Origin: Microlunatus soli | GTDB lineage: Bacteria > Actinomycetota > Actinomycetes > Propionibacteriales > Propionibacteriaceae | NCBI RefSeq assembly: GCF_900105385.1 | Contig: NZ_LT629772.1 | Span: forward strand, 2,232,001 to 2,296,000 | DNA length: 64,000 nt | Direction: 5' to 3' | Part shown: piece after piece, positions 34,730 to 41,752 of the stretch | Layout of the letters: every line of letters starts with the position of its first letter | Numbering within the stretch: position 1 is the first letter of the stretch | Made by a program: the position numbers and the translations under genes | The notes under the pieces: model-generated | Told to the model about the DNA's origin: nothing | Database searches by the model: none | The model's input: the letters and a program-made list of their open reading frames with translations, nothing else

Positions 34730-35956
34730 CTAATCGCCTTTCCGTTGCCGGCGTAGATTCGCAGGCGATCTTTCGACAGGATGACGGCGTTCTGGCGCTG
34801 TCCCGACGATCACGGCAAGGGCCAGCAACGCCGACACCGCACCGACGACCGGTAGCCACGCCACCCCTGCCACCTTGATCGTCAACCCGCCGACGGCCCC
34901 ACCCAGCGCGATGCCGACATAGATCGCAGACCCGTTGAGACCGAGCGCGACGGCGGCCAGGTCACCGCTGGCGGAGACCAGCCGATGCTGTTGCGGGACG
35001 ATGTTGGCACCGGCCAGCAGTCCGAGCACCAGCAGCATGATCAACATCGGCACCAGGCTGTGCCGGGCGGGAGCCAGGACGATCGTCGCCACAGCCGTGC
35101 CCGCGGTCGCGACGACCAAGACGCCGAAGGGTCCGCGCCGGTCGATCAGGGTGCCGGCCAGTTGATTGCCGATCACCTGGCCGAGCCCGCGGACGGTCAG
35201 CGCGACAACCAGCAGCGCGCCGGTGGCGACCGGTGCGATCAGCACCGGCAGGTAGGACTGGACGGCGAACCCGGGGATCAAGATCAACATCGTGCAGCCG
35301 AGCATCGCCAGGATCCGACGGTCGCCCAGCACCCGGAGCCGAGCGCCGAGGGAGGTGACCGGCAACCGGACCGCCGGCAGCAGCGGCACCACCACGGCCG
35401 AGACGAGAGATAATCCGGTGATCACCCAGAGCGCGGCTCGCCAGCCCCACCACTGCCCGATCAGCACCCCGAACGGCGTACCGATCACGGTGGAGACCGT
35501 GGTGCCCGCAGCGATCGTCGCCAGTGCCCGCCCGCGGCGTTCCGGACCGGCCAGGATGCCGGCGACGGCGTACGCGTTGGACTGGAAGCCGGCGGCGCCG
35601 ATGGCGGCGACGACCCGGCCGACAGCGACGACCGGGTAGTTCGGGCCGAGCGCCTGGGCGGCCATCCCGATCAGGAAGATGATCATTCCTCCGGCGAGCA
35701 CCAGCCGCCGGTCCAGCGCGCCGGTGACCGTGGCGATCACCGGCGATCCGACCGCGTAGGCGATGGCGAAGATCGTCATCAGCTGACCGGCCGCCGACAC
35801 CGACACCTCCAGGTCGGCCGCGATCTGGGGCAGCAAACCGGACAGCACGAAGCCGTCCATCCCGAGGGTGAAGGTCCCGACCGCGAGCAGCCCGAGTTGC
35901 CAGCTCGCAACGGCGGCCCCGGAAGCGGAATTGTTAGACGCTTGTCGAATCGTCAC
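34730..35956 (-). CDS. MFS transporter (DHA1-type drug/metabolite exporter)
   Basis: The 408-aa protein has 12 predicted membrane helices. The loop between helices 2 and 3 reads VTGALDRRLVLAGG, a degenerate form of the MFS A-motif, and the NAYAVAGILAGPERRGRALA region is typical of AraJ/CmlA-like exporters. It is divergent from the ArsR-type regulator at 36017, with only 60 nt between the starts, so the regulator probably controls it. The GTG start lies at 35956. The substrate is unknown. Confidence 0.9.
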   Translation of the reverse strand: MTIRQASNNSASGAAVASWQLGLLAVGTFTLGMDGFVLSGLLPQIAADLEVSVSAAGQLMTIFAIAYAVGSPVIATVTGALDRRLVLAGGMIIFLIGMAAQALGPNYPVVAVGRVVAAIGAAGFQSNAYAVAGILAGPERRGRALATIAAGTTVSTVIGTPFGVLIGQWWGWRAALWVITGLSLVSAVVVPLLPAVRLPVTSLGARLRVLGDRRILAMLGCTMLILIPGFAVQSYLPVLIAPVATGALLVVALTVRGLGQVIGNQLAGTLIDRRGPFGVLVVATAGTAVATIVLAPARHSLVPMLIMLLVLGLLAGANIVPQQHRLVSASGDLAAVALGLNGSAIYVGIALGGAVGGLTIKVAGVAWLPVVGAVSALLALAVIVGTAPERRHPVERSPANLRRQRKGD

Positions 35957-35985
35957 AGTGTTGGAGCATACGGTATTGTTAGATG
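35930..35985. promoter_or_regulatory. Direct-repeat operator candidate between MFS and ArsR genes
   Basis: ATTGTTAGACG (35930-35940) and ATTGTTAGATG (35975-35985) match in 10 of 11 positions, 45 bp apart, with one copy just inside the exporter gene. They are the only notable repeat in the divergent region and are plausible binding sites for the neighbouring winged-helix regulator. Confidence 0.4.
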
Positions 35986-36016
35986 ATCATCAAAGGATTT
36001 GGAGGAGAGATCCGGG

Positions 36017-36337
36017 ATGTCGCGGATGCTGCCGCAACCGAAGTCCGACTCGATCGAGCTGACCACCGTGCTGGCCGCGCTGGCCGATCCGGTGCGCCTG
36101 GAGATGATGCGGGCGCTGCATCGCCAGGCCGAGCCGGTCAACTGCTCGGTGCTGGTCCGCAACACCGGCATCGAAGTGACGCCGCCGACGATGTCACACC
36201 ACTGGAAGACGCTGCGTGCTGCCGGGCTCACCTCGACCGAGGTGGTCGGTCGCGAGCGGATCATCACCATCCGGGCCGAGGAGCTCGAGCAGCGATTCCC
36301 CGGCCTGTTGCGGTCCGTGCTCGATGCCGACACCTGA
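36017..36337 (+). CDS. ArsR-family winged-helix transcriptional regulator
   Basis: The 106-aa protein is a compact winged helix: LTTVLAALADPVRLEMMRALHR, recognition region PPTMSHHWKTLRAAGLTSTEVVGRERIITIR. It has no CxC metal-binding motif (only one Cys, in VNCSVL), so it is not a classical metal sensor. ATG 36017 has a strong GGAGGAG 9 nt upstream; a longer frame from 35999 would include that site. It probably represses the divergent exporter. Confidence 0.88.
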   Translation: MSRMLPQPKSDSIELTTVLAALADPVRLEMMRALHRQAEPVNCSVLVRNTGIEVTPPTMSHHWKTLRAAGLTSTEVVGRERIITIRAEELEQRFPGLLRSVLDADT

Positions 36338-36370
36338 TCGGCCTCTGCCGCCGAGGCCGGAGACCGGCAC

Positions 36371-37060
36371 TCAGGGTTGCTGATCGATCCAGACGTCCGG
36401 CTTGAGCATCGACCGGGCGATCAGCTCGGCGTTGCGTTGGTCGCTGCCGTCGGCCCGCTGCTCCGCCTCGACCTGACTGCGGCCATAGCGCAGGTGCCGC
36501 TCGATCAGCCGCTGCCGGCGGACCGGCTCGTCCAACTCGACGAACCAGGTCTGGTCCAGAGCGGCATGCACCGCACGCCACGGATCGGCGTCCAGACAGA
36601 GATAGTTGCCCTCGGTGACGACCAGCCGAACCTCGGGACCGATCTCGATCCGATGCGCGATCGAGTCCTCGATCGATCGGTCGAACTCCGGTGCGTACAC
36701 GATCTCGTCGGTGTGCCGGATGCGCTCCAGGAGCCGTAGGTAGCCGATCGCATCGAAGGTCTGCGGCGCGCCCTTCACCTCGACCAGACCATGCCGTTGC
36801 AGGACCGCCTGAGAAAGGTGGAACGCGTCCATCCCGACCGCCGCGACCGCGCCGGGCATCTCGTGACCCAGCCGCTCGGCCAGCTCGACGGCCAGCGTCG
36901 ACTTGCCCGATGCGGGGGCGCCCGCGATGCCGAGGATCCGGCGTCTCCCGCCGGCAGCCCGGACGAGTTGGACCGCTCGGGCGTAGAGCTCGTCGGCCCC
37001 GGGACCGGGCCAGCTGATGCGCTGCACGCGGATAACCGTATCGGCAGGGTCGCCCTTCAC
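36371..37060 (-). CDS. P-loop nucleoside/sugar kinase (Udk/PanK-like, FrcK group)
   Basis: The 229-aa protein has Walker A GIAGAPASGKSTLAVELAERL, VGMDAFHLSQAVLQRHGLVEVKGAPQTFDAIGY (the substrate-binding segment of the uridine-kinase/pantothenate-kinase fold), YAPEFDRSIEDSIA and VTEGNYLCLD. Such kinases phosphorylate nucleosides, pantothenate or fructose; which one cannot be said. The longer frame would start at TTG 37081 inside a dispersed repeat, so GTG 37060 is preferred. Confidence 0.82.
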   Translation of the reverse strand: MKGDPADTVIRVQRISWPGPGADELYARAVQLVRAAGGRRRILGIAGAPASGKSTLAVELAERLGHEMPGAVAAVGMDAFHLSQAVLQRHGLVEVKGAPQTFDAIGYLRLLERIRHTDEIVYAPEFDRSIEDSIAHRIEIGPEVRLVVTEGNYLCLDADPWRAVHAALDQTWFVELDEPVRRQRLIERHLRYGRSQVEAEQRADGSDQRNAELIARSMLKPDVWIDQQP

Positions 37061-37071
37061 GGGCGCTCGGT

Positions 37072-37138
37072 CCTTCGACAAGCTCAGGACCCTTGGCTGG
37101 ATTGGCGGCCCGTCGACGGGCTCAGGACCCTTGGCTGG
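37072..37138. repeat. Dispersed CCTTCGACAAGCTCAGG repeat with partial second copy
   Basis: CCTTCGACAAGCTCAGG at 37072-37088 is followed by GACCCTTGGCTGG. A second related unit, CCCGTCGACGGGCTCAGGACCCTTGGCTGG in part, lies at about 37110-37138. The same core recurs at 44,048-44,133 and 62,957-62,976, so it is a genome-wide repeat family. Confidence 0.75.
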
Positions 37139-37160
37139 GGGTGTTGTCCACGGCGAGTCT

Positions 37161-37204
37161 TACAACGTTGTACAGCGCGCGGAGATTTGTTAGCCTCAAC
37201 GCCC
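37161..37204 (+). promoter_or_regulatory. Promoter and LacI-type operator of the GH2 gene
   Basis: The perfect palindrome TACAACGTTGTA (37161-37172), with the AACGTT core of actinobacterial LacI-family operators, overlaps the -35 TTGTAC (37168-37173). Seventeen nt later comes the -10 TAGCCT (37191-37196), and the ATG follows 8 nt after that with no ribosome site, so transcription should begin at or next to the start codon. Confidence 0.7.
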
Positions 37205-39007
37205 ATGACGACCGTGCCGAAGCCCGAATACCCGCGCCCCCAACTGCAGCGCGCCCAGTGGCTGAATCTGAATGGACCGTGGCAGTTCGAGATCGACTCC
37301 GGGGACAGCGGCATCGACCGCGGCCTGCTCGATCGTGACCTGAATTCCGAGATCATCGTCCCCTTCGCTCCCGAGACCGAGCTGTCCGGGATCGGAAACA
37401 CCGACTACCTCGAAGCGGTCTGGTATCGCCGGACCGTCAGCATCCCGCAGGACTGGGACGGTCAGCGGGTGCTGCTGCATTTCGGTGCCGTCGACCACGA
37501 CGCGACCATCTGGGTCAACGGCAACGAGGTCGGCCGGCATCGCGGTGGCTTCAGCTCCTTCACCGTCGAGATCACGGCCCAGGTGACGGCAGGCAGCGAT
37601 GCCGTTGTCGTCGTCCGTGCTCGCGACCCGCGGGAGGCCGTGCAGGCGCGGGGCAAGCAGTCGCTGAACTTTGCCAACGCCGACTGCCACTACACCCGGA
37701 CCACTGGCATCTGGCAGACCGTCTGGCTGGAAGCCGTCCCGCAGACCTACATCAAGAGCCTGCGGATCACCCCGCAGCTGGCGTCGTCATCGTTTGCCGT
37801 CCAGGCTGCCCTGTCGGCCAACCAGCCGGGCAACTCGATCAAGATCATCTTCTCCGACGCCGGCACCCCGGTCGCCGAGCAGACCGTCCGCGCCGATCTT
37901 GATCTTGGCCCGACCGGCACCGTGATCATCGCCGACGACAAGGTACGCGCCTGGTCGCCGGAGGACCCGCATCTGTACGACCTGACCGTGCAACTGCTCG
38001 ACGAGTCCGGCGCCACGTTGGACGAGGTGACCAGCTACGCCGGGCTGCGATCGGTGTCCCTGGACGGCAAGCAGATCAAGATCAACGGCAAACCGGTCTT
38101 CCAGCGCCTAGTGCTGGATCAGGGCTACTGGCCGGAATCGCTGATGACCTCGCCCAGCGACGAGGCGCTGGTCCGCGACATCGAGCTGTCGCTGGCCGCC
38201 GGCTTCAACGGCGCTCGGCTGCATCAGAAGGTCTTCGAGGAGCGTTTCTATTACCACGCCGACAAGCTCGGCTACCTGGTCTGGGGCGAGTTCGCCGACT
38301 GGGGCGCCGGCGGCTACGGCAAGATCGAAGATCATCAGCAGCCGACCGCGTCGTTCATCACCCAGTGGCTGGAGGTCGTCCAGCGCGACTTCAACCACCC
38401 GTCGTTGATCGGCTGGTGCCCGATGAACGAGACCTGGCAGCCGCTGCACGATCGGATCACCCAGCTGGACGACGTGATGCGCGGGATGTTCCTGGCCACC
38501 AAGGCGATCGACCAGACCCGGCCGGTGCTGGACACCAGTGGCTACTCCCACCGGGTGCCGGAGACCGACGTCTACGACAGCCACGACTACGAGCAGGATC
38601 CGGCGAAGTTCGCCGCCAATCAGGCGGGCCTGGCCAACGACGATCCGTATCTCAATGTGCACGACGGCCGGACGATCTCCCAGCCGTACAACGGGCAGCC
38701 GTACTTCGTCTCCGAGTTCGGCGGCATCTGGTGGAATCCGGAGACCGCTGCCGCGGCCAAGGGCACCGATCGTCGCGAGTCCTGGGGCTACGGCGACCGG
38801 GTAGCCGACGAGGAGGGCTTCCAGGTCCGCTTCGAAGGCCTGATCGGTGCGCTGCTGGACGATCCGAACATGTTCGGCTACTGCTACACCCAGCTGACTG
38901 ACGTCTTCCAGGAGGAGAACGGCATCTACCGGTTCGACCGGTCGGAGAAGCTGGACGTCGGCCGGGTCCGCGCCGCCCAACTGCGGCCCGCCGCCTACGA
39001 GAAGTAG
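37205..39007 (+). CDS. GH2-family glycosidase (beta-galactosidase/glucuronidase-like)
   Basis: The 600-aa protein has the three GH2 parts: a sugar-binding jelly roll (LNLNGPWQFEIDSGDSGIDRG to TTGIWQTVWLEAVP, about 10-190), an Ig-like domain (about 195-290) and a TIM barrel (about 295-600). The acid/base Glu lies in GWCPMNETWQP (about residue 408) and the nucleophile in YFVSEFGGIWW (about 503). There is no signal peptide, so it cleaves imported oligosaccharides in the cytoplasm. The start is leaderless-type. The LacI operator implies sugar induction by a regulator encoded elsewhere. Confidence 0.9.
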   Translation: MTTVPKPEYPRPQLQRAQWLNLNGPWQFEIDSGDSGIDRGLLDRDLNSEIIVPFAPETELSGIGNTDYLEAVWYRRTVSIPQDWDGQRVLLHFGAVDHDATIWVNGNEVGRHRGGFSSFTVEITAQVTAGSDAVVVVRARDPREAVQARGKQSLNFANADCHYTRTTGIWQTVWLEAVPQTYIKSLRITPQLASSSFAVQAALSANQPGNSIKIIFSDAGTPVAEQTVRADLDLGPTGTVIIADDKVRAWSPEDPHLYDLTVQLLDESGATLDEVTSYAGLRSVSLDGKQIKINGKPVFQRLVLDQGYWPESLMTSPSDEALVRDIELSLAAGFNGARLHQKVFEERFYYHADKLGYLVWGEFADWGAGGYGKIEDHQQPTASFITQWLEVVQRDFNHPSLIGWCPMNETWQPLHDRITQLDDVMRGMFLATKAIDQTRPVLDTSGYSHRVPETDVYDSHDYEQDPAKFAANQAGLANDDPYLNVHDGRTISQPYNGQPYFVSEFGGIWWNPETAAAAKGTDRRESWGYGDRVADEEGFQVRFEGLIGALLDDPNMFGYCYTQLTDVFQEENGIYRFDRSEKLDVGRVRAAQLRPAAYEK

Positions 39008-39124
39008 GTCCGTACCAAGATCAACAACGCGTTGCGCCCCGAGCCCGGTTCCGCTGGGTGTCGGGGCGTCGTGCGTTGGTCATTGAACACCCTTCGGACG
39101 CCGCGGGATCGCGCGACGGTCTGA

Positions 39125-39496
39125 TCAGGTGTTCGCGGTTGCCGGTCGGGTGATCGCGAGTGGGATCACCGATGTGATCATCACGCATGCTGCAATCACC
39201 AGCCTCGCCCAGCCCGCCCACCACCGAGACCGTCGGCGACACCACCCCGGCGATGCCAGGTGGACCCACCGCGCCGCATTCACCCGGCCGAGCAGATCTG
39301 AGGGTGTCGCGAGCGGACGCGTCCTGAACTGCCCGACGCCGTACACGGCCGCCGCCGGCCCGCCGACGACCCGAGCCGTCGCGACGTTCCTCGGCGCGAC
39401 GCCCTTGTCGCCGATGATCCCAGCAACGGCCGCAGGTGATGCACCGACATCGCGACACACTCCGGCTCCGGGCGGCCATCGAGGAGTCGCCCTCAT
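39125..39496 (-). CDS. Possible small membrane protein, uncertain
   Basis: A 123-codon frame (MRATPRWPPGAGVCRD...) ends in a hydrophobic segment (LVIAACVMITSVIPLAITRP). The middle (GVAPRNVATARVVGG...YGVGQ) faintly resembles DUF4267-type small membrane proteins, with VHLASPG in place of the family's HxxSM region. There is no strong ribosome site, and overlapping frames are open on both strands. It could be a decayed gene. Confidence 0.3.
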   Translation of the reverse strand: MRATPRWPPGAGVCRDVGASPAAVAGIIGDKGVAPRNVATARVVGGPAAAVYGVGQFRTRPLATPSDLLGRVNAARWVHLASPGWCRRRSRWWAGWARLVIAACVMITSVIPLAITRPATANT

Positions 39497-39724
39497 GATC
39501 AACAGTGTGCTGCAACTGCGATCACGAGGACTTCTCCCAGATACCCGACGTTGCGAGCATTCGTCGCCGGTGAGCCGCTGCCGTAACAACCGGAATGACC
39601 CTTTCGACTCCAGGTCCCTCCGCCTCCTCGACCGACGGAGCAGCATTTCGCTGATCAAGGAACAGGGGTTGCGGGTGACACCGACCGTGCTAACGTCGAC
39701 ATCGGAATCGCGTCCTCCGGGCGC

Positions 39725-39794
39725 GGACCCCCGGGCCGAGGGGCGCTGCGACGGACTTCATCCGCCACGCTCGACCCGAGATCTCACTGCTGAA
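39725..39794 (+). promoter_or_regulatory. S-adenosylhomocysteine (SAH) riboswitch
   Basis: The conserved SAH-aptamer core is visible: CGAG (39737-39740), GGGCGCTGCGACGG, a loop, then CCGCCACG and closing CTCG (39770-39773). This matches the known form GAGGxGCGCUGCxAC...CCxxGCUCG. It lies in the leader of ahcY, the gene this class controls, and is followed at once by a terminator. SAH binding is known to switch expression on in this class. No other function for this stretch is apparent. Confidence 0.88.
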
Positions 39795-39823
39795 GGGCGC
39801 CTCCCGTGAGGAGGTGCCCTTTT
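39795..39823 (+). terminator. Riboswitch-controlled intrinsic terminator
   Basis: GGGCGCCTCC and GGAGGTGCCC form a 10-bp stem (one G-U pair) with loop CGTGA, followed by TTTT (39820-39823). It lies between the SAH aptamer and ahcY and is the likely off-state terminator. Confidence 0.8.
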
Positions 39824-39901
39824 CTTGTCGGCCCCGCCGATGCCTGTCGGCGCCCGGGCCGGAGTCTCGTATTCCTTTGTTGATTTGCGAAAGGACTTGT
39901 C

Positions 39902-41182
39902 ATGTGCGCGATGCACGTCGCCGCCGCAGACATCATGATCAAAGACCCAGCACTCGCCGACCAAGGCCGCAGCAAGATCGACTTCGCCGCTACCCGAATG
40001 CCGGTTCTGGAGACCATCCGTCAGGATTTTGCCGCCCGCCGACCGCTGGACGGACTTCGGATCGCCGGCTGCCTGCACATCACCACCGAGACAGCCAACC
40101 TCTGTCGTACCCTGGTCGCCGGTGGTGCCGAGGTGTCGGTCTGCGCCTCCAATCCGCTGTCCACCAAGGACGATGTGGCCGCCGCCATCCATCGCGACTT
40201 CGGTGCGGCCGTGTACGCGATCCACGGCTGTGACCGGGACACGTTCTACCGTCAGGTCGAGGGCGCCCTGTCGCACGCTCCGCAGGTCATCGTCGACGAC
40301 GGCGCCGACCTGACCGCGACGATCCACCGGGAACGCACCGACCTCCTCGAGGGGATCATCGGCGGTACCGAAGTCACCAGCACCGGGGTCCATCGGATGC
40401 GCAGCATGGAACGTGACGGCACCCTGGGTTACCCGGTCGTCCCACTCAATGACGCGCTCACCAAACACCTCTTCGACAACCGCTACGGCACCGGTCAGAA
40501 CACCGTCGACGGCATCCTCCGGGCAGCCCACGTGCTGTTCGCCGGCTCGGTGCTGGTGGTAGCCGGTTACGGCTGGTGCGGCCGCGGCATCGCAACGCGT
40601 GCCTCCGGCATGGGCGCCCGGGTGATCGTTGTCGAGGTCGACCCGATCAAGGCGTTGGAAGCGGTGCTGGACGGCTACGACGTGATGCCGATGGGTGAGG
40701 CCGCACGACACGGCGACATCTTCGTCACTGCCACCGGCAACCGGGACGTGATCACCATCGATCACCTGATGATCATGAAGACCGGCGCCATCGTCTGCAA
40801 CTCCGGACACTTCGACATCGAGATCGACGTGGCCGGTCTGAAGGCTCAGGCCACCGCAGCCCGCCCGGTCCGGCCGGACGCGGTCGAGTACACCCTGCCC
40901 AGCGGCAGCACCGTCATCCTGCTTGCTGACGGACGCCTCGTCGGGCAGAGCGCAGCCGAGGCATCACCACCCGACGTGATGGATCTCAGCTTCTCCACCC
41001 AGGCACTGCTGATCGAGTATCTTGCGGCCAACGCTGCCCGTCTCACCCCTGCCGTGCATCCGGTGCCGCGATCGATCGAAGATCAGGTCGCCGAGCAGAA
41101 GCTCCGTTCGATGGGACACCTGATCGAAGGACTCAGCGAAGCGCAACACGCCTACCTCAACAGCTGGCAGACCGGCACCTGA
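39902..41182 (+). CDS. ahcY: Adenosylhomocysteinase, short Thermotoga/archaeal-type form
   Basis: This 426-aa enzyme hydrolyses S-adenosylhomocysteine to adenosine and homocysteine, relieving product inhibition of methyltransferases. Catalytic residues are present: Asp in [12 protein letters not shown], Glu in [13 protein letters not shown], Lys/Asp/Asn in [16 protein letters not shown]. The NAD loop is [13 protein letters not shown]. It has FDNRYGTGQ where long bacterial and eukaryotic enzymes have FDNxYGCRES, lacks their internal insertion, and ends SWQTGT without the C-terminal Lys-Tyr tail, so it belongs to the short class. ATG 39902 has GAAAGGA upstream. Expression is controlled by the SAH riboswitch. 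Confidence 0.95.
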   Translation: MCAMHVAAADIMIKDPALADQGRSKIDFAATRMPVLETIRQDFAARRPLDGLRIAGCLHITTETANLCRTLVAGGAEVSVCASNPLSTKDDVAAAIHRDFGAAVYAIHGCDRDTFYRQVEGALSHAPQVIVDDGADLTATIHRERTDLLEGIIGGTEVTSTGVHRMRSMERDGTLGYPVVPLNDALTKHLFDNRYGTGQNTVDGILRAAHVLFAGSVLVVAGYGWCGRGIATRASGMGARVIVVEVDPIKALEAVLDGYDVMPMGEAARHGDIFVTATGNRDVITIDHLMIMKTGAIVCNSGHFDIEIDVAGLKAQATAARPVRPDAVEYTLPSGSTVILLADGRLVGQSAAEASPPDVMDLSFSTQALLIEYLAANAARLTPAVHPVPRSIEDQVAEQKLRSMGHLIEGLSEAQHAYLNSWQTGT

Positions 41183-41210
41183 GTAACGGCCGCCGACTCC
41201 CACCGAACAG

Positions 41211-41585
41211 ATGATCATGGAGACCGACATGCCCAATCGCTGGGCCTCGATAACCGTCGACTGCGCCGATCCGGATCGCCTCGCAGCATTCTGGGGCACC
41301 CTGCTGGATCTGCCGGCCGATCCCGATCCGCTCCCCGGCTGGGCCGGACTGGCCCGGGATCGGCCTCCGCTGCCCCGGATCAATTTCCAGCCGGTGACCG
41401 AGCCCAAACGGGCCAAGGTCCGGATCCACCTGGACGTCGCCGTCGACGACATCGACCGCGGCATCGCCCAGGTGCTGGAACTCGGCGGTGCCGCCACCGG
41501 CGAGCGGCACGACTACGACGAAGGCGTTGTCGTCGTGATGGCAGATCCGGAGGGCAACGAGTTCTGCCTGGTCGAGTACTACTGA
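41211..41585 (+). CDS. VOC-family (glyoxalase-like) protein
   Basis: The 124-aa protein has WASITVDCADPDRLAAFWGTLLDLP at the start and HLDVAVDDIDRGIAQVLELGGAATGE...VVMADPEGNEFCLVEYY at the end, the paired beta-alpha-beta modules of vicinal-oxygen-chelate proteins. Candidate metal ligands are the H of IHLDV and the E of FCLVEYY. Function in this superfamily ranges from dioxygenase to drug binding and cannot be told. It follows ahcY by 28 nt. Confidence 0.85.
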   Translation: MIMETDMPNRWASITVDCADPDRLAAFWGTLLDLPADPDPLPGWAGLARDRPPLPRINFQPVTEPKRAKVRIHLDVAVDDIDRGIAQVLELGGAATGERHDYDEGVVVVMADPEGNEFCLVEYY

Positions 41586-41610
41586 CCATCCACGAAGACA
41601 GAGGGATGAT

Positions 41611-41649
41611 GGGGAAACCCGGACCGGGCCCGCCGCCACGGGTTTCCCC
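41611..41649. terminator. Strong hairpin terminator after the VOC gene
   Basis: GGGGAAACCCG (41611-41621) and CGGGTTTCCCC (41639-41649) form a perfect 11-bp stem with a 17-nt loop, just downstream of the VOC stop and before the rhamnosidase promoter. Confidence 0.65.
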
Positions 41650-41674
41650 AATCCGACAGTTTGCCGGTGGTCTC

Positions 41675-41752
41675 TTGACACCCGTGAGGCAGGCTGGTTC
41701 GCTAGTGGCGTTAGAACGTTTCAAACCCTTCAGACAAAGGACGGAACTTCCA
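41675..41752 (+). promoter_or_regulatory. Promoter and LacI-type operator of the rhamnosidase gene
   Basis: A perfect -35 TTGACA (41675-41680) precedes a weak -10 around 41,698-41,707. Just downstream lies TTAGAACGTTTCAA (41711-41724), an imperfect dyad with the same AACGTT core as the GH2 operator. The ribosome site AAAGGACGG precedes ATG 41753. Confidence 0.6.
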
